From Ceriagrion tenellum (taxonomy: Eukaryota; Arthropoda; Insecta; Odonata; Coenagrionidae): 64,000 nucleotides of DNA. Shown one piece after another: positions 1 through 13,400 of this stretch. A model generated the notes under the pieces. That model was not told where the DNA came from, did not search any database, and saw nothing but the letters and a program-made list of their open reading frames with translations. Made by a program: the position numbers and the translations under genes. Position 1 is the stretch's first letter. Every line of letters starts with the position of its first letter. Where the stretch lies: assembly GCA_963169105.1 (NCBI GenBank), contig OY720639.1, positions 86,906,593 to 86,970,592 on the forward strand, written 5' to 3'.

Positions 1-388
1 TAATTATGGTAATGTATTGCATATCCATTAAAATCAATGATGATATTTTGTATGAGCATGATATCTAACGAAACACTTTTTCACAGGTTTCAAGTATTCA
101 ACTTTCTCAACGAAATTATATTAGCTTAAATTAAGTAGCATGTAAGGGTTTGTAAAGAATGTAGCTTGTAGTAATTAGAAAAAATAGATGAAGGCAAAGG
201 GATGGATTAGTAGATCAAAATACAGGGAAGTCACAAAGAATAACTATGAGTAAATAAGGAAATAGTGTTAGATTTGGCTGGATCGGTTCGCTGCATTCGA
301 CAAATCTTAGGATTGAATGACCAATGGATGAATAACATGATGAATTATTAATATATTATTCTGATGATACATTTGACGAATGGAGGAT
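1..388 (-). repeat. 3' flank of degenerate NHR copy D, homologous to the 3' flank of gene B
   Basis: This stretch aligns by eye along most of its length with 24200-24581, the region just downstream of the gene B stop codon. Shared blocks include a run near 250-300 matching 24440-24500. It therefore belongs to the duplicated unit that carries copy D, not to unrelated intergenic DNA. No coding region is seen in it. Confidence 0.65.
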
Positions 389-554
389 TCGCTCTTCAGG
401 TTTGACAATCGTTGCTTGTACGGCGTTTCCCCACAACTCGATAACTCCGTAGACTGTGTGAGGAATGTTTGACGCGGCAGGTCCTTGTCTTCGCCGTTCA
501 CAAAGAAATGAAGGTCCCCATGTTGCTTCTCATCACTCCTACTCGTTCCCCGAC
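389..554 (-). pseudogene. Copy D: frameshifted last exon of an NHR-domain gene
   Basis: The minus strand is a clear relative of gene B exon 5 (24582-24749). An acceptor (TTTTCAG) precedes an exon opening V-G-E-R-V-G-V-M-R-S. Two single-base deletions relative to gene B, one near 516 and one near 466, break the frame inside the conserved LHFFVNGEDQGPAA block. The position of the gene B stop codon reads CGA here. Length is 166 nt against 168 nt in gene B, which accounts for exactly the two deletions. No exons 1-4 of this copy were found between 555 and 7200, so it looks like an isolated dead remnant. Confidence 0.8.
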
Positions 555-695
555 CTGAAAAGATGTGATATTCCTCCGTTATATTTTGAAATTCTCTAAA
601 TATTTAATATTATGCGTAATGATCCTTGACTCTTAATGGGAGGGAAAAGAGTAAGAAAGAATATGCATGGTAGATCTATGCATGCGGAAAATAAT
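555..695 (-). repeat. Intron 4 remnant of copy D
   Basis: Homologous to the gene B intron just upstream of exon 5 (24750-24890). Shared blocks include GCATGGTAG and the block preceding the acceptor. Similarity fades at about 695. A second diverged copy of the part near the acceptor (556-615) recurs at about 1023-1085, so the region was duplicated again locally. Confidence 0.55.
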
Positions 696-3100
696 CTTAC
701 TTCCCTTTTATAACCTTAATGGTAGCTGATTCGACATTCAAATGTAAATGGATAGCTAAAAGAAGCAATTTAACAGTTTTTAAATCTCTATCAACTCAAT
801 GAAACTTTTCCACGTCAATTCTTTCGCAACCGAATGAAAGCAGCTAAGGAAATGACGATCAATATTCTATCATAAATAAAAGAACTACACCTGCAACCAT
901 TGCGCTTTGAAATGGCTGCACGTTCAAAGACACTTACCCACGTCAATTTATTAATAACTAAACAATGGTGACGCGGATAACGCTAATAGCACAGTTACAT
1001 TGTTAAGCTGCATCCCCAAACAAAAAACGTGATATTTCTCGGTAATGTATTTATTAAATTCTCTACATATTTGATTTTTAGAAATGAAATTTCAATACAT
1101 CTTATCAACCCAAAACTTTTTATTGAGATCATCATAAGCATTCAATTTCATTTTCAGCATCATTCATTAAGACAGTGACTTTTTGCGCGAATCAATGATA
1201 TCGCAAAGCGCAGTTTTTTGTTGTAAATTATTTTTGAGGCGTTAACTTTGTAGAAATGTTTTAAGAGAGAAAATGAAATAATTTTAATATTATTGACGCC
1301 ATGAGACTAATGGATGTAAGATTTGTCGCTGCATTCGGACATTAGGAGAGATTATGCACTTAAAATAATTTATATTCTGGGTCATTCTATCCTCTGGAAC
1401 ACTTACAGAGTATGAAAAAATGCAATAATTTACAGTTTCATTTGTAATTATTATTTAACAGCTGAGGGTTGTCAAGACACATTTTCATCCTCGTTATCTG
1501 GATATTATTTATTCTCTCAACATGCCCAAACGAAATATTCACGTTCATTCCATATGCGTCCACTTATAAAGCATGAATTCTGCATTCCATGTTTAATTCC
1601 CACCGTGTCCATCCCACTTATTCTGCAGCCTTTTCTCAAATTCCTTCCACTAAAATCTTTTAGGGATTAGGGGGGTAGTTGCTAATGACTCGGAGGGTAC
1701 AAGCTAGGCTAAGTTTGATTGAGAAATTCAGAACGTGTGAGTTTCGGGGCGGCACATTGGGAATTATTTTGATGCGCCACTACGCATCTATTTCAAAGAG
1801 AGGCGATGAAATTTGAGAGATACATTGCCGTTCAGATTTGAATGAAAATTCATTCATTTTGCGCACAATAATTGACCAGGATGATTACTGACCTCCACTC
1901 CATACATATAATACTTTTTTGATAAATACCAATAAACCCCCATCCCCTTGTCCTCAAAACCTCTACACGGCTGGTGCCCTAATACCACACCCAACCAGGC
2001 CTACGCCCATGCCGTGACTCATAGGTTAGTATGTAGGCATAGATAAATCAAATACTCACGATCATATGATTACTGTCAGCTACCGGAGCAACGTTTTCAA
2101 CTTCTTTCATCGCCCACCCATTCATAACGTAGTATACCTTACTGATCCCGCAAATATTTCTCGGGTCTCTCTTTACCACTGCATTTTGCCTCCTGTGATT
2201 TCCAGGGGTCTAGGGTATTTCATCGTGGCCATTTAGGAGTGACTATTAGGACTCATGACGTTAGGTTACAGAGACACTTGGGCGCAGATTTTTTTTGTGG
2301 GAACGTTTCGATTTATTGCAATTTTAGGTATTATTTTATTGCAAATGGGAGCGTGTCGATTTTACATCTACACCACGTCTTTAACACTAATAGCCATGCA
2401 ATATAATATACCCAATATTATGTATTATTGCATTTAGAGTGTAAAGTAATGAATTTACTTCTTTCTAAGCCACTTAACTTCTTTGAGAATGTTAACAGAC
2501 CGCTATTTCTCAGCACGTAGTCCTCAGATGGAGCGTGAAAATGAGCAACTAGCGGCAGCACCGCTTCCCGCGCTTCGAGATTAAAGTGCCAATAGCTTAA
2601 AAAATGGCACTTAAAAGCGCATAACTCTTATTTTTTCCTTTAGACAATTGATTTTACTAGCCCTAGTATATTTTCTCATCACAAGATAATATAAGATTTT
2701 CTTAAAAGTCTAATTGATGCCGGTAAAGTGCGTGGCGTAGCACCATTTGAGAGTACCTTGCCGTAGTTACTTAAATACGACAAAAAAAGACAATTTGACA
2801 GTGTAAAATTGTAGTATAGGCTTCAAAATGAGTGAATCATCTAACTTTATGGTGGAAAAACTCCTAAGTCGAGTTATATTTTGCTTCTATTTCGAGCGCG
2901 AGAAAATGATTTTTAAGCGGTGGCACTGATCCCTCAGAAGTCCGTCAGTACTAGTCGGACATGGGTCATCAAGGGATGAAATTTCATTTGGTTTTAAATG
3001 AATTGATCATTTCTCTTTATTATAAGAACATCTACGATGTAAATTCAACATTTTGAGGACATCGATTTTTGACCGCTAAAGTGGGTTCTCAGACCACTGT
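696..3100. other. Unassigned AT-rich region
   Basis: Apart from the local repeat at 1023-1085 I see no convincing coding region, RNA gene or mobile-element hallmark. Short open frames (for example 2255-2437) have no recognisable motif. Exons 1-4 of copy D would be expected on this side but were not found. Confidence 0.4.
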
Positions 3101-3109
3101 GCGGCGGTA

Positions 3110-3790
3110 GCCCGTTTATGTGAGTGAGCGAGTGAATGAACAAGTTAAGTGGGCCTGAGAACGATAAATAGTGATTTTGACTAGAGTGAGCCCCAGATAA
3201 TGTCCATCGGTGTTCCCCCAGCTCCTTCTAAACCAGTATATAAGGAGATGCAAGGAGTAAACAAGAGGATTATTATGAAGAAATAGAGAGAACGAATGCA
3301 GACATCTAAACCGTGGAGGTGGGCGGAAGACAACCGACAGCCTGCGGGAGGTAATTCTGACGAGGTGAAGGAAGAGGAGACGGGCACTAAGAACTCTTAG
3401 CACGAGTTCCTAGATCCCACAGTCGTGCACCAAAGTGACTCCAGGGGCAGACCAGGCCAGAGTTTGTCGCCGTCCTCCCCAAAGGGAGAAGGACCGCATC
3501 ATCGATACAAGTCTGCATCCTGCCAGGGCCTCAGCACCAGGGACGGAACCTTCCGGTGATCACCCGACCACGTAACGTTGCATTGCCACGACCCTGACCC
3601 CAGAGTGATTCCCATTTGGTTCGTGCTTATTCCTTCCCGTGAGTCTCATCACGCCTACGTCTCGGTGGTGCGACCACCGCGCCGGCATACTGTCAGTGAT
3701 TTGTCCACCACCTCCACGTTTTCCCATTACGAAAGGAAGCCGAGGTCATATTTTGGGACGGCATTGATTACCTCCCGCTTCGACAAATGA
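3110..3790. other. GC-rich segment, possible mobile-element fragment, unclassified
   Basis: Markedly GC-richer than its surroundings, with several overlapping short frames on both strands and no recognisable protein motif. It loosely resembles the GC-rich block at 49780-50960: both open with GTGAGTGAG-like tracts and contain TTTGGTTCGTG. It lies just upstream of a Penelope-like fragment and could be its 5' part or an LTR-like relic. Identity is unresolved. Confidence 0.3.
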
Positions 3791-3939
3791 GACCTGTGTT
3801 ATGTGTTAAATATTCAAATCTCTCATTTTATGTGAAATTCTCACTAAATGAGCCAAGAAAGTCCACGTTATGTATGATTTAACACTTTACCGTCGAATTA
3901 TATTCATCTCGATGTCCTTATCCACCGAACAGAAAATGG

Positions 3940-4900
3940 CAAGCTGGGGCATAGCGTTTACCGGAAGGCGATGCATACAGATTTGTACCTAAATGGTCTT
4001 AGTCACCATCACCCCTCTCAATGCAGTGCTGTCCTCTCCACTCCCATACATCGTGCGAGGTCAATATCCGACGCAGAGAGTCTTCCTACAGAATTGGACC
4101 ATCTTAGGAAAAGCTTCCGGAAAAATGGATACAGAGAGGATGCGAATTTCGAAGGCCTTCAGAAAGTCCCGTGAAAATTCACGAAAATCGGATTTGGAGG
4201 TTAAACGGCCTAAACTGACGGTCAGGGCCTTTTTGCCCTATATATCTACCATATCTGGGGAAATTTTGAGGGTTCTGAAGAGGTACAACATCGAAAGCAT
4301 TCATAGACCTATGGCAAATTTAAGAGTCCACCTTATGAGGGCAAAGGACTCAGTTGGCCTCATGACTCTGGGGGTATATAAAATCCAATGCAAAAGTTGG
4401 AAATTCTGCGTAGGAGAGACTAGGCGAACTATATCCACTCGTCTGAAGGAACACCGTAGGCATTTCTCGCTTGGTCAAGCGGAAAAATCAGTAGTAGTTG
4501 AGCATAGCCTGAGTCGGGACCATAAGATCATTTGGGATGACACGACTGTTCTGATTCAGCCAATTTTGGGATTGATTAACCATAGAGGCGAAAGAGATAA
4601 GGCTGAAGAGAGGGAATTTTAATCGGGATACTGGTTACACGATCAGAAGCTCTTGGAATAGAATACTGAAAAGAATTCCGAACGCCAGAGCTAATTCCCC
4701 GCTGGTCAAAGGTCCTCCATCACAACGATCGGAGCTCGACCAATCCCGCCCCGCCTTGGGCCAAATTAAACGGTCTTTTTAAGCTCACATCAGCAGCCTT
4801 GAGAATGGGTAACGAGTTGGAACCCGAAACGTTGGCTGCCTATAAATTTCTCACCCGGTGGTGAGCCCGAGAGAAATACACCAAAGACCACGTTGTTATT
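3940..4900 (+). pseudogene. Penelope-like retroelement fragment: end of RT plus GIY-YIG endonuclease
   Basis: Three consecutive frames give a typical Penelope-like C-terminal half. The first (about 3941-4170) reads LGHSVYRKAMHTDLYLN, then SHHHPSQ, then LDHLRKSFRKNGY, matching the segment after the RT core. The second (to 4622) contains AFLPYIS and a GIY-YIG module (GVYKIQC, then VGETRRTISTRLKEHRR). The third (to the stop at 4780-4782) reads NRDTGYTIRSSWNRILKR. Two frameshifts join these frames, and the tyrosine of the YIG motif is missing (CVG). RT catalytic motifs are absent, so this is a 5'-truncated dead copy. In the family the GIY-YIG nuclease nicks target DNA. Confidence 0.85.
4792..4840 (+). 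ncRNA. Hammerhead-like hairpin at the tail of the Penelope-like fragment
   Basis: GCAGCC (4793-4798) can pair with GGCTGC (4834-4839). Between them lies TTGAGAAT, a GGGT/ACCC hairpin (4807-4810 with 4822-4825) and GAAAC (4826-4830). The layout resembles the hammerhead ribozyme core described in Penelope-like elements, but it has one extra nucleotide before stem II and TGAGAA in place of TGANGA. Related motifs occur at 42949, 56573 and 19655. Catalytic activity is not implied. Confidence 0.45.
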
Positions 4901-5347
4901 TTAATCAGTTTTTGCCATTATTTTTTAAAATTCACATTTTTTATTTCACCTCGATCATTACTAACCTCAATTGATCATCTCATAAAAATTCATGAGGGTT
5001 AATAAAATTTTGTCACTTGATTTTGCTTTGTAATATGTCACCCGAAAAATGAATACACAGTGGATTATTATGATATGAAAGGTCGATTTTTTTCCTTGTG
5101 CTTTCGCCGAACGGAACGCCTCCCTCTAAACCGGTCCCTACCCTAAGTGATTTCTGCGTCGTCATTTGTCCTTCCCCCCCATTTTGCAGGGTAAAATTCA
5201 TGAGAGATTGGCTGCAATCCGGAACTCCCCGCAAAAGAATTTTTTTTTCAAGTCCTTCGGAGCAGCTCGTTAAAAGACGCGGTAGTCATGGGGACTTTAT
5301 TTCTGTACACGATTCTCTCGGCCTTAATCCGGATGACCGAGAGTAAC
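4901..5347. other. Unassigned segment with a short GC-rich core
   Basis: The part from about 5100 to 5340 is GC-richer than its flanks and contains an intron-like TTTTGCAG followed by an open frame, but the encoded peptide has no motif I know. It could be tail sequence of the Penelope-like element or an unrelated insertion. Confidence 0.25.
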
Positions 5348-5829
5348 CGTTGTAATAGGTATGGTTAAAAAATTTTAAGAAGGAAAATAATTCCAAAATA
5401 AATACTTAAAACCAAATTAAAAATCATACCACCGTATTATTTAAGTGTTGTTTCTAATTACTCCAATAGAGGAAGTCAAGATATTCCGATGGAAGTGGTG
5501 TTGCACTAGACTTCTACCACCATATAAAGTATTCATACAAAACGTATTCTTGACATAATTACCATTTTTATATACTTTAAAATGTGGTTTTCAACGCAAA
5601 CGCATATCTTTAGCAAATGAAGGGTTTTAAATACCATTGGAAAAAAGTCCGGCTTTAGCATTGGTTTTGACTAGTTCATTTGGTGCAAAATCTCTCCTCA
5701 AAGTACCGAGACGTTCTACTCTTATACTGATTTTTAGTAAACGGTCGACTCAGTTAAGGTACTACCTTAGTAATCGTGTAATAGGTATGGTAAAAAAATT
5801 TTAGGAAGGAGAATAATTCCAAAATAATC
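5348..5829. repeat. Segment bounded by ~55-bp direct repeats
   Basis: A block at about 5348-5403 containing TAATAGGTATGG recurs at about 5775-5829 with a few substitutions, in the same orientation. The intervening ~370 bp is AT-rich and non-coding. This could be a small element with terminal direct repeats or a local duplication. Confidence 0.55.
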
Positions 5830-7267
5830 CTTTATCCTAAAAATTCATTGCGTAGGTATTGTGCAAAAAGTTGGACCTCACGTTCTTTTATTGTGTGAGT
5901 TTCTGTGTAGTAACCTACTTTATTATCAGAGCACGGAAAAAATTCCTACGGCACTCTTTTTAAATTTAGACTCGTGTTATTTCAACTGCAGAAATCCACC
6001 AATTCCGTTAAATAGTTAACTTTACGTTTAATTTGGTTTAGATATTTCGAATGTTTTTCACACATTGAAACTTTTTTCAAAAAATAAGGAAATTTTCCTC
6101 GGGACTTTTTTTATTAAAACGCTACTTTTGAGCCATAATTATTTACACTTGAATCTGATTTCACCCTTTTTCATTTTTAGGGTGACAGATAAGTCATGAA
6201 CAATTTTTTTGTGATGAATACAATAAAATTTGTGACTTCCACGATTTATTTAAAACATACGTTTAGGATGTCATACCAAATTGATTATTCATGAATGATA
6301 TACACTTAACTAATAGTCAACACAAAACAACTATTAATACTAATTCCATTTCTTTCTCATCCATGACTGAAACCATTTTCTTTCATAAATATAAATTGTC
6401 TTTACATATATGTAATACGTCATTTGGTGAATATGACTTTATCAAACATGAAATGAACAAACCTTATGCAATAAATATAAGTTATACAACGTTCAGTTTA
6501 TGGTAAATCATGTAATTCCAATATGATACGGTAATATTTCACTCATCTTCACTTGAATTTAGTTGTAAGCAAAAATGATTTCCCTGTAAAGTTTTTAGTT
6601 GTAATGTTACGCCACTCAGGAGATTCACAAGACCAAAAGGTTTTGAGAAGGGTATAGGCTGAATGTTCTTGTGAAATTGATGTGGCAGTATCTATTACAT
6701 ATGTCTTGCAGTTACTTGAATTGAAAAATGAAATTTGAACACAATTGTATAAGAAATTTATTTATTTTCAATTTTATACAATGAATACGGTAAAATAAAC
6801 AATAATCGCTCTTCCTTATTTATTTTGTTTCGGCATCATCAGATTCAACTCTAACTATACTTCAACTAAGTCTGCCTACAAATATTTCACGACTGTGGTT
6901 TGGCGAACAAAAAAAAAGGTTTCACATTTATTTATAAATTTTATTCAAAAACAAAATGTTCAGTTCGTATTTATGGATAAAATATTCTCGTCATATAATT
7001 ATGAAAAAGTACCCTCCGGATTTCCACTGGCCTTTTATAAGCAATGAAATATTTTCACATTTTAACACGATTTTGGAAAATTAACTAAAAAAGGTCCCAT
7101 GTTCCCTAAAAAATTAAGGAATTTCCATATTTTTACAGAAATTTGAACAGTTTTCCTCTCAAATCCAGAAGAGATTATTATGCGAGTAATCATGGAAACT
7201 GATGGCAAAAGTACACGAAGAGCTGATAATTCAGAGAGCGTTGAAAATTGATTACTCATATAAAAGT
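5830..7267 (-). other. 3' flank of gene A
   Basis: AT-rich, with no convincing coding region. On the minus strand AATAAA lies at 6927-6932 and again at 6940-6945, about 330 nt past the gene A stop codon, and could serve for polyadenylation. From roughly 6830 to 7267 the sequence is homologous to the flank of gene C (about 43085-43587), so the A/C duplication includes this flank. Confidence 0.45.
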
Positions 7268-7426
7268 TTATGAGTACACTATACGCGCTCTAGTGGCGTC
7301 GTGCCAAAGCTCCAGCACTCCGTAAACACCCTCTGGCACCACTGCTGCGGAACCTTGGTCCACGCCGTTTATAAAAAAGTGAAGCTCGCCGTCCGCACGC
7401 CGCATCACTCCAACCCTGTCGTTCAC
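7268..7426 (-). CDS. Gene A exon 5 (end of NHR domain, stop)
   Basis: Acceptor CATACAG precedes GTG AAC. The exon encodes 52 residues including DRVGVMRRADG, INGVDQG and GVYGVLELW, then ends TCA TAA. It starts in phase 0. Its counterpart in gene C (43588-43746) has the same length. Confidence 0.9.
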   Translation of the reverse strand: MNDRVGVMRRADGELHFFINGVDQGSAAVVPEGVYGVLELWHDATRARIVYS

Positions 7427-10400
7427 CTGTATGAAGTGCGAGAAAAATGATTTGGCATGCGAAATACTGTTACTTCAACGAACAATGAATTCAATGAATA
7501 TTTTTTTTCTCATAATGTATACGTGGTTTTTCTTAATTTCCGTAAAGAATTTAAATAAAAATTCATTGCAGTTTATGCTTCCGATGGCAAGTTGTTTTAA
7601 ATGCACCCCATTTACAATAGAACTACACAAAAATGTGAAATGGGTAGGCATATTTTCGGAGAGTTGTGTTTGACTCACTTGGAAGAGCATGTTTTTTAAT
7701 TTACTTTATCAACAGAAATGATTCCCTAATTAAATTTTGCCCCATGCCCTTTGCCTTTTGCTAGAAAAAGGATTTTGTGTGTCCACTACTTGCGTGAAAT
7801 ATCGATACTACATTTAACGAACACCATAATTGTAATTGTTTGTTTCTGAGAGCGATGAAGGACCACTCTAGTTAGTTATCCGTATCTCACACATCGCATT
7901 CATTCCTCAAAGGGTAACAGTATTAAATCTTTGGCTCTTAATAAACATATTTTTCAATTTGCACAACCATTCTCTGATTCTTTACCATTAACGCTTACAC
8001 ACAATTTTTCCTAATACTTTCTCATCATTTTCAACTTAATGTTCTCTTTCTCTATATTTTACCTTGATTTCCTCTCTCTGCTGATTTCTCTCATACCAGT
8101 GATCATAAGATTACAATTTTTTGCTATTTGGCGTCCATTTGCTCATTTTAGCACATTTTTTTCGCATAATAACTTCTGATATGAATCATCTATCTTGTTT
8201 CTTTGTTAATCATCCGAAACCTCCTTCGGTATAATGATGCCCTCGACCCGCGAAGGAGGAATATTGGGACACCAAGATATATTACCTATAAGAATTCATT
8301 TTCATGACACTCTTCTCAAAGTAAGGTACATACCTCAAGTGAATTAAGATTTTTTCCAATATTACTTTTCAGATTCACACCTTTTCCATAAAGATTATCG
8401 TTGTGCATCATCCAAGTTTGATTCCTAAAAATTCAGAAATTACATTCTATTATTTACGATTTTATAATCATTACAACATTTCCAAACTATTTTTTTTATT
8501 CTCTGACAAGGAATATATAGCGATCTGTTTCGGAAAAAAACCCTTAGTTTCGAAGGAATTACGGGAGAGTTAAATTATGTATTTTGAAGAGTTTTATGGA
8601 TAAAAATTCAGTCTGGAAACTGATTGAAGAAGTCAAGAAAATTAACTTTAGTGTAGAAATCACTATTTTATAAGAGATAAAATTACTGAACTTCCATGCA
8701 AATCAAAGACTTTTTAAACATACAATTCGCAGTTCTTACCTTCGGTGAGTCTCCGGGATGATCTCCTCAACTTCGGGTGAGAAACTTACTACCCCGATCC
8801 CCAATTGGAGATTCCACTTTTTTATTTTCTCTTCCAATCTGATTTCGAATATTTCGTCGTTCCTTAACGGTCGGTTCGTGAAGAGGACTGCATTATACTT
8901 GTCATCCGGGCTGCTCGGTGACAATGGCAAGTGAACATCATAAAAATAAGAAAAAACAAGTAAATACGTACACGAAAGAAATATTATCCAAAGGAATAAG
9001 GAAACACAGGCAGCATGGATTAAAAAAATGACTCAAACCAGAATTTCGTTTGTAACTTTGTAATTTTTTTATAATTACATGAAAGTGTACCAACTATATT
9101 AACAAAACTTATAATTTCACTAAAAAGTAATATAAGAAGGAAAATTATATTTCGATTGTCCAAGCCGAACAGTAAAATTTCGTACAATAATCCTAATTAT
9201 TGAATGAGTGAGTTACTATACTCAGTGAATCTTCAAGCTGCTCTCATTCTGTTTTGTTCGTTGCATAAATTCAACATGTAGTGGTCGAACGTAGATGAGT
9301 TTTTATTTCCCCGAGGATAACCTAATTCTTTTATCTGTGGATATCGTTGAAGAGGTAAAAATAGCGCACAGAGTTAAGTAAAGGCCATGCACCTCCGAGG
9401 GAAAAGAACAAAAAATGCCGTGTTAGAATACGCTACAACACAAGTAGCATCTGCCTCGTGATAATCAGCTGTATTTTTCAGCTTCTGTATAAAACCCAAA
9501 TTTTCAGTCGTTATACAGATACGGGCCGTAATTCCTTTGTTTGTTGTTGCATGGATATAAGGTACCATAATGGGATCAATTGCCAATTCGTGAAGTGTTT
9601 AATATATGCACACATCGTACTTACTCGAGCTTTTGCGCTGTTCTTCCATCCTGGATAACCATGACATTTTTTCCATGCCTTTTGTGAAATGTCAGAAATT
9701 CTTTTTGTTTTTCTTCGGAGGAAAGGTTGCTCTTCAACTCTATTGATTTAACAAGTAAAATTTCACAGTAATTAAAAATTAACTCCTTTTATTTGCCTGC
9801 CGGACAGGTTTAATTTGAGCAGTAGACAAAACTTTTAAAAACTAAACTTTCCAGAAATTACTTAAAACCATGATTGCACAAGAAAATAAGGGGGATATAT
9901 CAATGCAAATACATAATAAGTAGAAAAACGACATGCAGTTTTTTGCAATCTTTAAGTACTAAATATTAGATAGACTTTTTAGCCATTCCTTCAGCTGGAA
10001 TGACTCTCTTGAAATAATCAGCAATGCATCACAGTAATTATTGAAACAGTATTTTTGGTACCTGGCTTGATAGTATCATAATTTACAGCCCCATCTAATC
10101 TGTTGCAATATAATTATGTATTCCGCAGCTGTGAATGCTAGAAGTGAGTTCGTCATTCCGGACTCCATCATTCAATTATTTCTTTGAAACTTTTTTAGCA
10201 GAATTCAGAAATATTTAAATCAACTAGTGGCCGTTCTATTGAAGCACAATATTACATCGATATCTCGTATGAATGATAGAAAGAGCTCTTTTGATACGCT
10301 TAGGTACATTATTAATTTATTATCAGAAATACTTCAAAGAAATCCAGTGCTTTTGTAACCATTTGGGTGTATCAGGATGGATTGGATGGATCCTGAGTCA

Positions 10401-13400
10401 CGACGAGCTTGTGAAAAATATGATTGAGGATAGGATAGAGAGAAAGTCCATAAGAAGACCCAGTTGTAAGTTAGTGAACTAATAAATGAGGAATTTAAGC
10501 AGAATGAAATGCAAACAAGTAAGGGAACTAGTATCACATAGGGAAGTTTAGAGGGCTGCAGTCAACCAAATTCAGGAATGAATGATCAAAGACGAATTTC
10601 TAAGCGTTATCGTATAACAGGAGTAACTATTAGCATTACTGAGTAGATTTGCTCTCGGTACATATACTGGTTGTATCGGAGACCCAGAAATTTACAATCA
10701 TTTTCCCATCTACCTGAGAGCACTCCCTTACGAAACTCCACGCTCTTTGATGAGGTGCGGTACGCTACGCCGACTTCCAACCCTTTGAGACATTTGTTTG
10801 ACATTTGTTGTAGATGTTTGTCGTTCGGGAACAAACGGGTCCATGACATAAACAATGAACCAAGGGGTGACTTTAATTTTGGTCCTTTCGGTCCGTCGTT
10901 CCTTTTAGTACGCCTATACCTTCACTCCTATCTTCAACAGATAGAATGTTCATTATGAGACCCCAAAAAAATCATCGCTGATGCTAGCGGTGTAATTAGC
11001 AGTCCTTTCTTCTTTACATAAATTAAACGTATTTACGAAAACATGTATAAAGTTGATAATATTACCTACTATCTTTTACTTCATCCAATATTCGTAAACG
11101 CCGTCATGACGGCACATTTGGTATGTATTAGTTATTTCTACATTCTTTAAACACCAAGAACGTGTTACAAATAAAAATAAATGACCACTGAAAAATAGGA
11201 ATGAGTGACAAGGATCGGATCCCAAAAAAGAACGGTCCAGGGTGAACGAGTTCCCAAAAATGAACAGAATTGAAATTGAACAAAAATTAATCTTTAATTA
11301 GTTGTATATTACCAGCTAAGTCCTCATATGCCGCTTATGACGTCCAAAATGCTAGATTATCGTAGAAAACAGTGGGAAACTTATGGAATAGTTTCTGAAT
11401 TACGTAAGAAAAGACTAATTTTGATGTCTATTAAAAATATTTTCTGCTATTAGGTAAATTAAGAATGGATTTTAATTTAGGCCGCCAGTTAAAATAATTT
11501 GTATATCTCTTAAATTAAATGATGTATATTCCAAAATCACTACTGCAACACAGCCATCAGCGAATAAACTCGCAATCCTGGCATCTGTTGTGCCTTGGCG
11601 CCCTGATGGCACTGCCTACACCGCCGCGCCACAGAAAAGTCGATTTTTTCCTCGGGGATGCTAACGGTCATAAACTCCTCTTCGGATTCACTTTTTGAAA
11701 CCTGCAATACATATTGTGCATATTTCTTGTTGTATTCCGGTGTACAGCTATACAATAACACTGCTCTCACCTAAACATTAGGTAGAAAATATTATCCGGA
11801 ATTCAGTTGTTCAGATTATTTCAATCAAATTTTAATTCACAGATTAATTAAATTTAATCGAAGACAGTAAGTTATTTAATCCCAAGTGGCGACTCCAGGT
11901 CTCTCAGGCCGACAAAAGAATATTTCTGGTGACGCAGGTTAAGTATGAAATTTTGTTCTTTAGTGGCTTCCTTCCTATTTTATTCTGCTCCTCCGATGTA
12001 CAAGCCAAAATTATCACTTCAGGCAAGCACATCGCTACTTATAACTATACTCACATACCGCGCGTCACCACTCCCGCCTTCAAATAAAGCGTATTTTGTT
12101 GTGCTTTCTAAAATATCATATGCTAAATATGTGGATAAGTGCTTTCTCACATATGTTGAAAATGAATCTTTTTTTGCGTTCCGTATCATTGTATCGGTTG
12201 CATCATCTTGTTGACAAATAAAATTCTCTGCCATGCCATCTTTCATTTGAGGAAAGAGCCATTGTTGTAGCGCATCAGAATAAGTAACGCCAGTTACATT
12301 TGCTTCATTAAAAAGGAAAGACCCGTAAACTTAGGTAAAACACCGATATTCAATTTGAATCACACTATATATTTATTAGCCCGCAAATATAGTTACTTTA
12401 CTCAGGGAAGCTATATACTGCTATCAATTCCGTTTCATCAGCTCAATCCTGTCTGCAGGTAGTAGCCAAACGTTGATGCAGTGTCATATACCGAAGAAAT
12501 ATCAAAAGAAAGTGGTTTACTTCTGGTAAAATTTGGGGCTAATAATATTGTGCATTGCATTAAGAGGTTATTTAAATTACCATAGAGAACTGATCATGAA
12601 ACGCCGGACTTTTAAAGATAAACCTGATAGTATAACTTTTGGATCAGAAATGAAATTGCGTACATGCATACAAGCTGAAGTATCCTCAATGTTTGCGGGT
12701 GAAGTTTTTGAATAAATATTATTAAATTCACGTTTAAATTCAGCTATTTCGAGATCATTTCATAGCAACTGACATCATCTAAAAAACTCCGTAGTAAAAA
12801 CCCGGTCGATGATACCGATGTCACCACTCATGTCCCGATAATTTACATAACAACCGAAGGGTTAATTTAACAATAATTGGTCATTTTTAATTTTTCAGTA
12901 ATTTTTAGAGCCACTTTGAGCAAGTTTGTAGTTGAAAGCACTAAAAAAATCGTTGACGGGCGAAGATAAATATTTAGACAAGAAATTTAAGGGAAAATAA
13001 ATGTGGCGTCATAAGTAGTGATAATTTGAAGATGACCATGTAAAATTATACTTTCCAAACGGATAGATAGGAAGATTAAAATATTTGCATACATATCTTT
13101 AAATTAATCCCGCTTTGTGACGTCTCAATAAGATATATAGAATATTTATAAAATTATAAAAAAAGCCGTTTCACCTTAACATTCCAAATAACAGATTCCT
13201 TGGTTTACCGTTGCAGTGCATATAATATTCGTCCCTCTATTTTATATAAAATGAAATAGGCACGCTATATCCAACAACCACATGATTTTTTTTCACATCT
13301 TACGCAGGTCTGAGAGATTAATTAACAGTAATTGGGTTGTATGCACAAAATCTTACCACTGAAGTTGGAAAACGTGTCCACCTTGTTATTCCCCGTTGCA

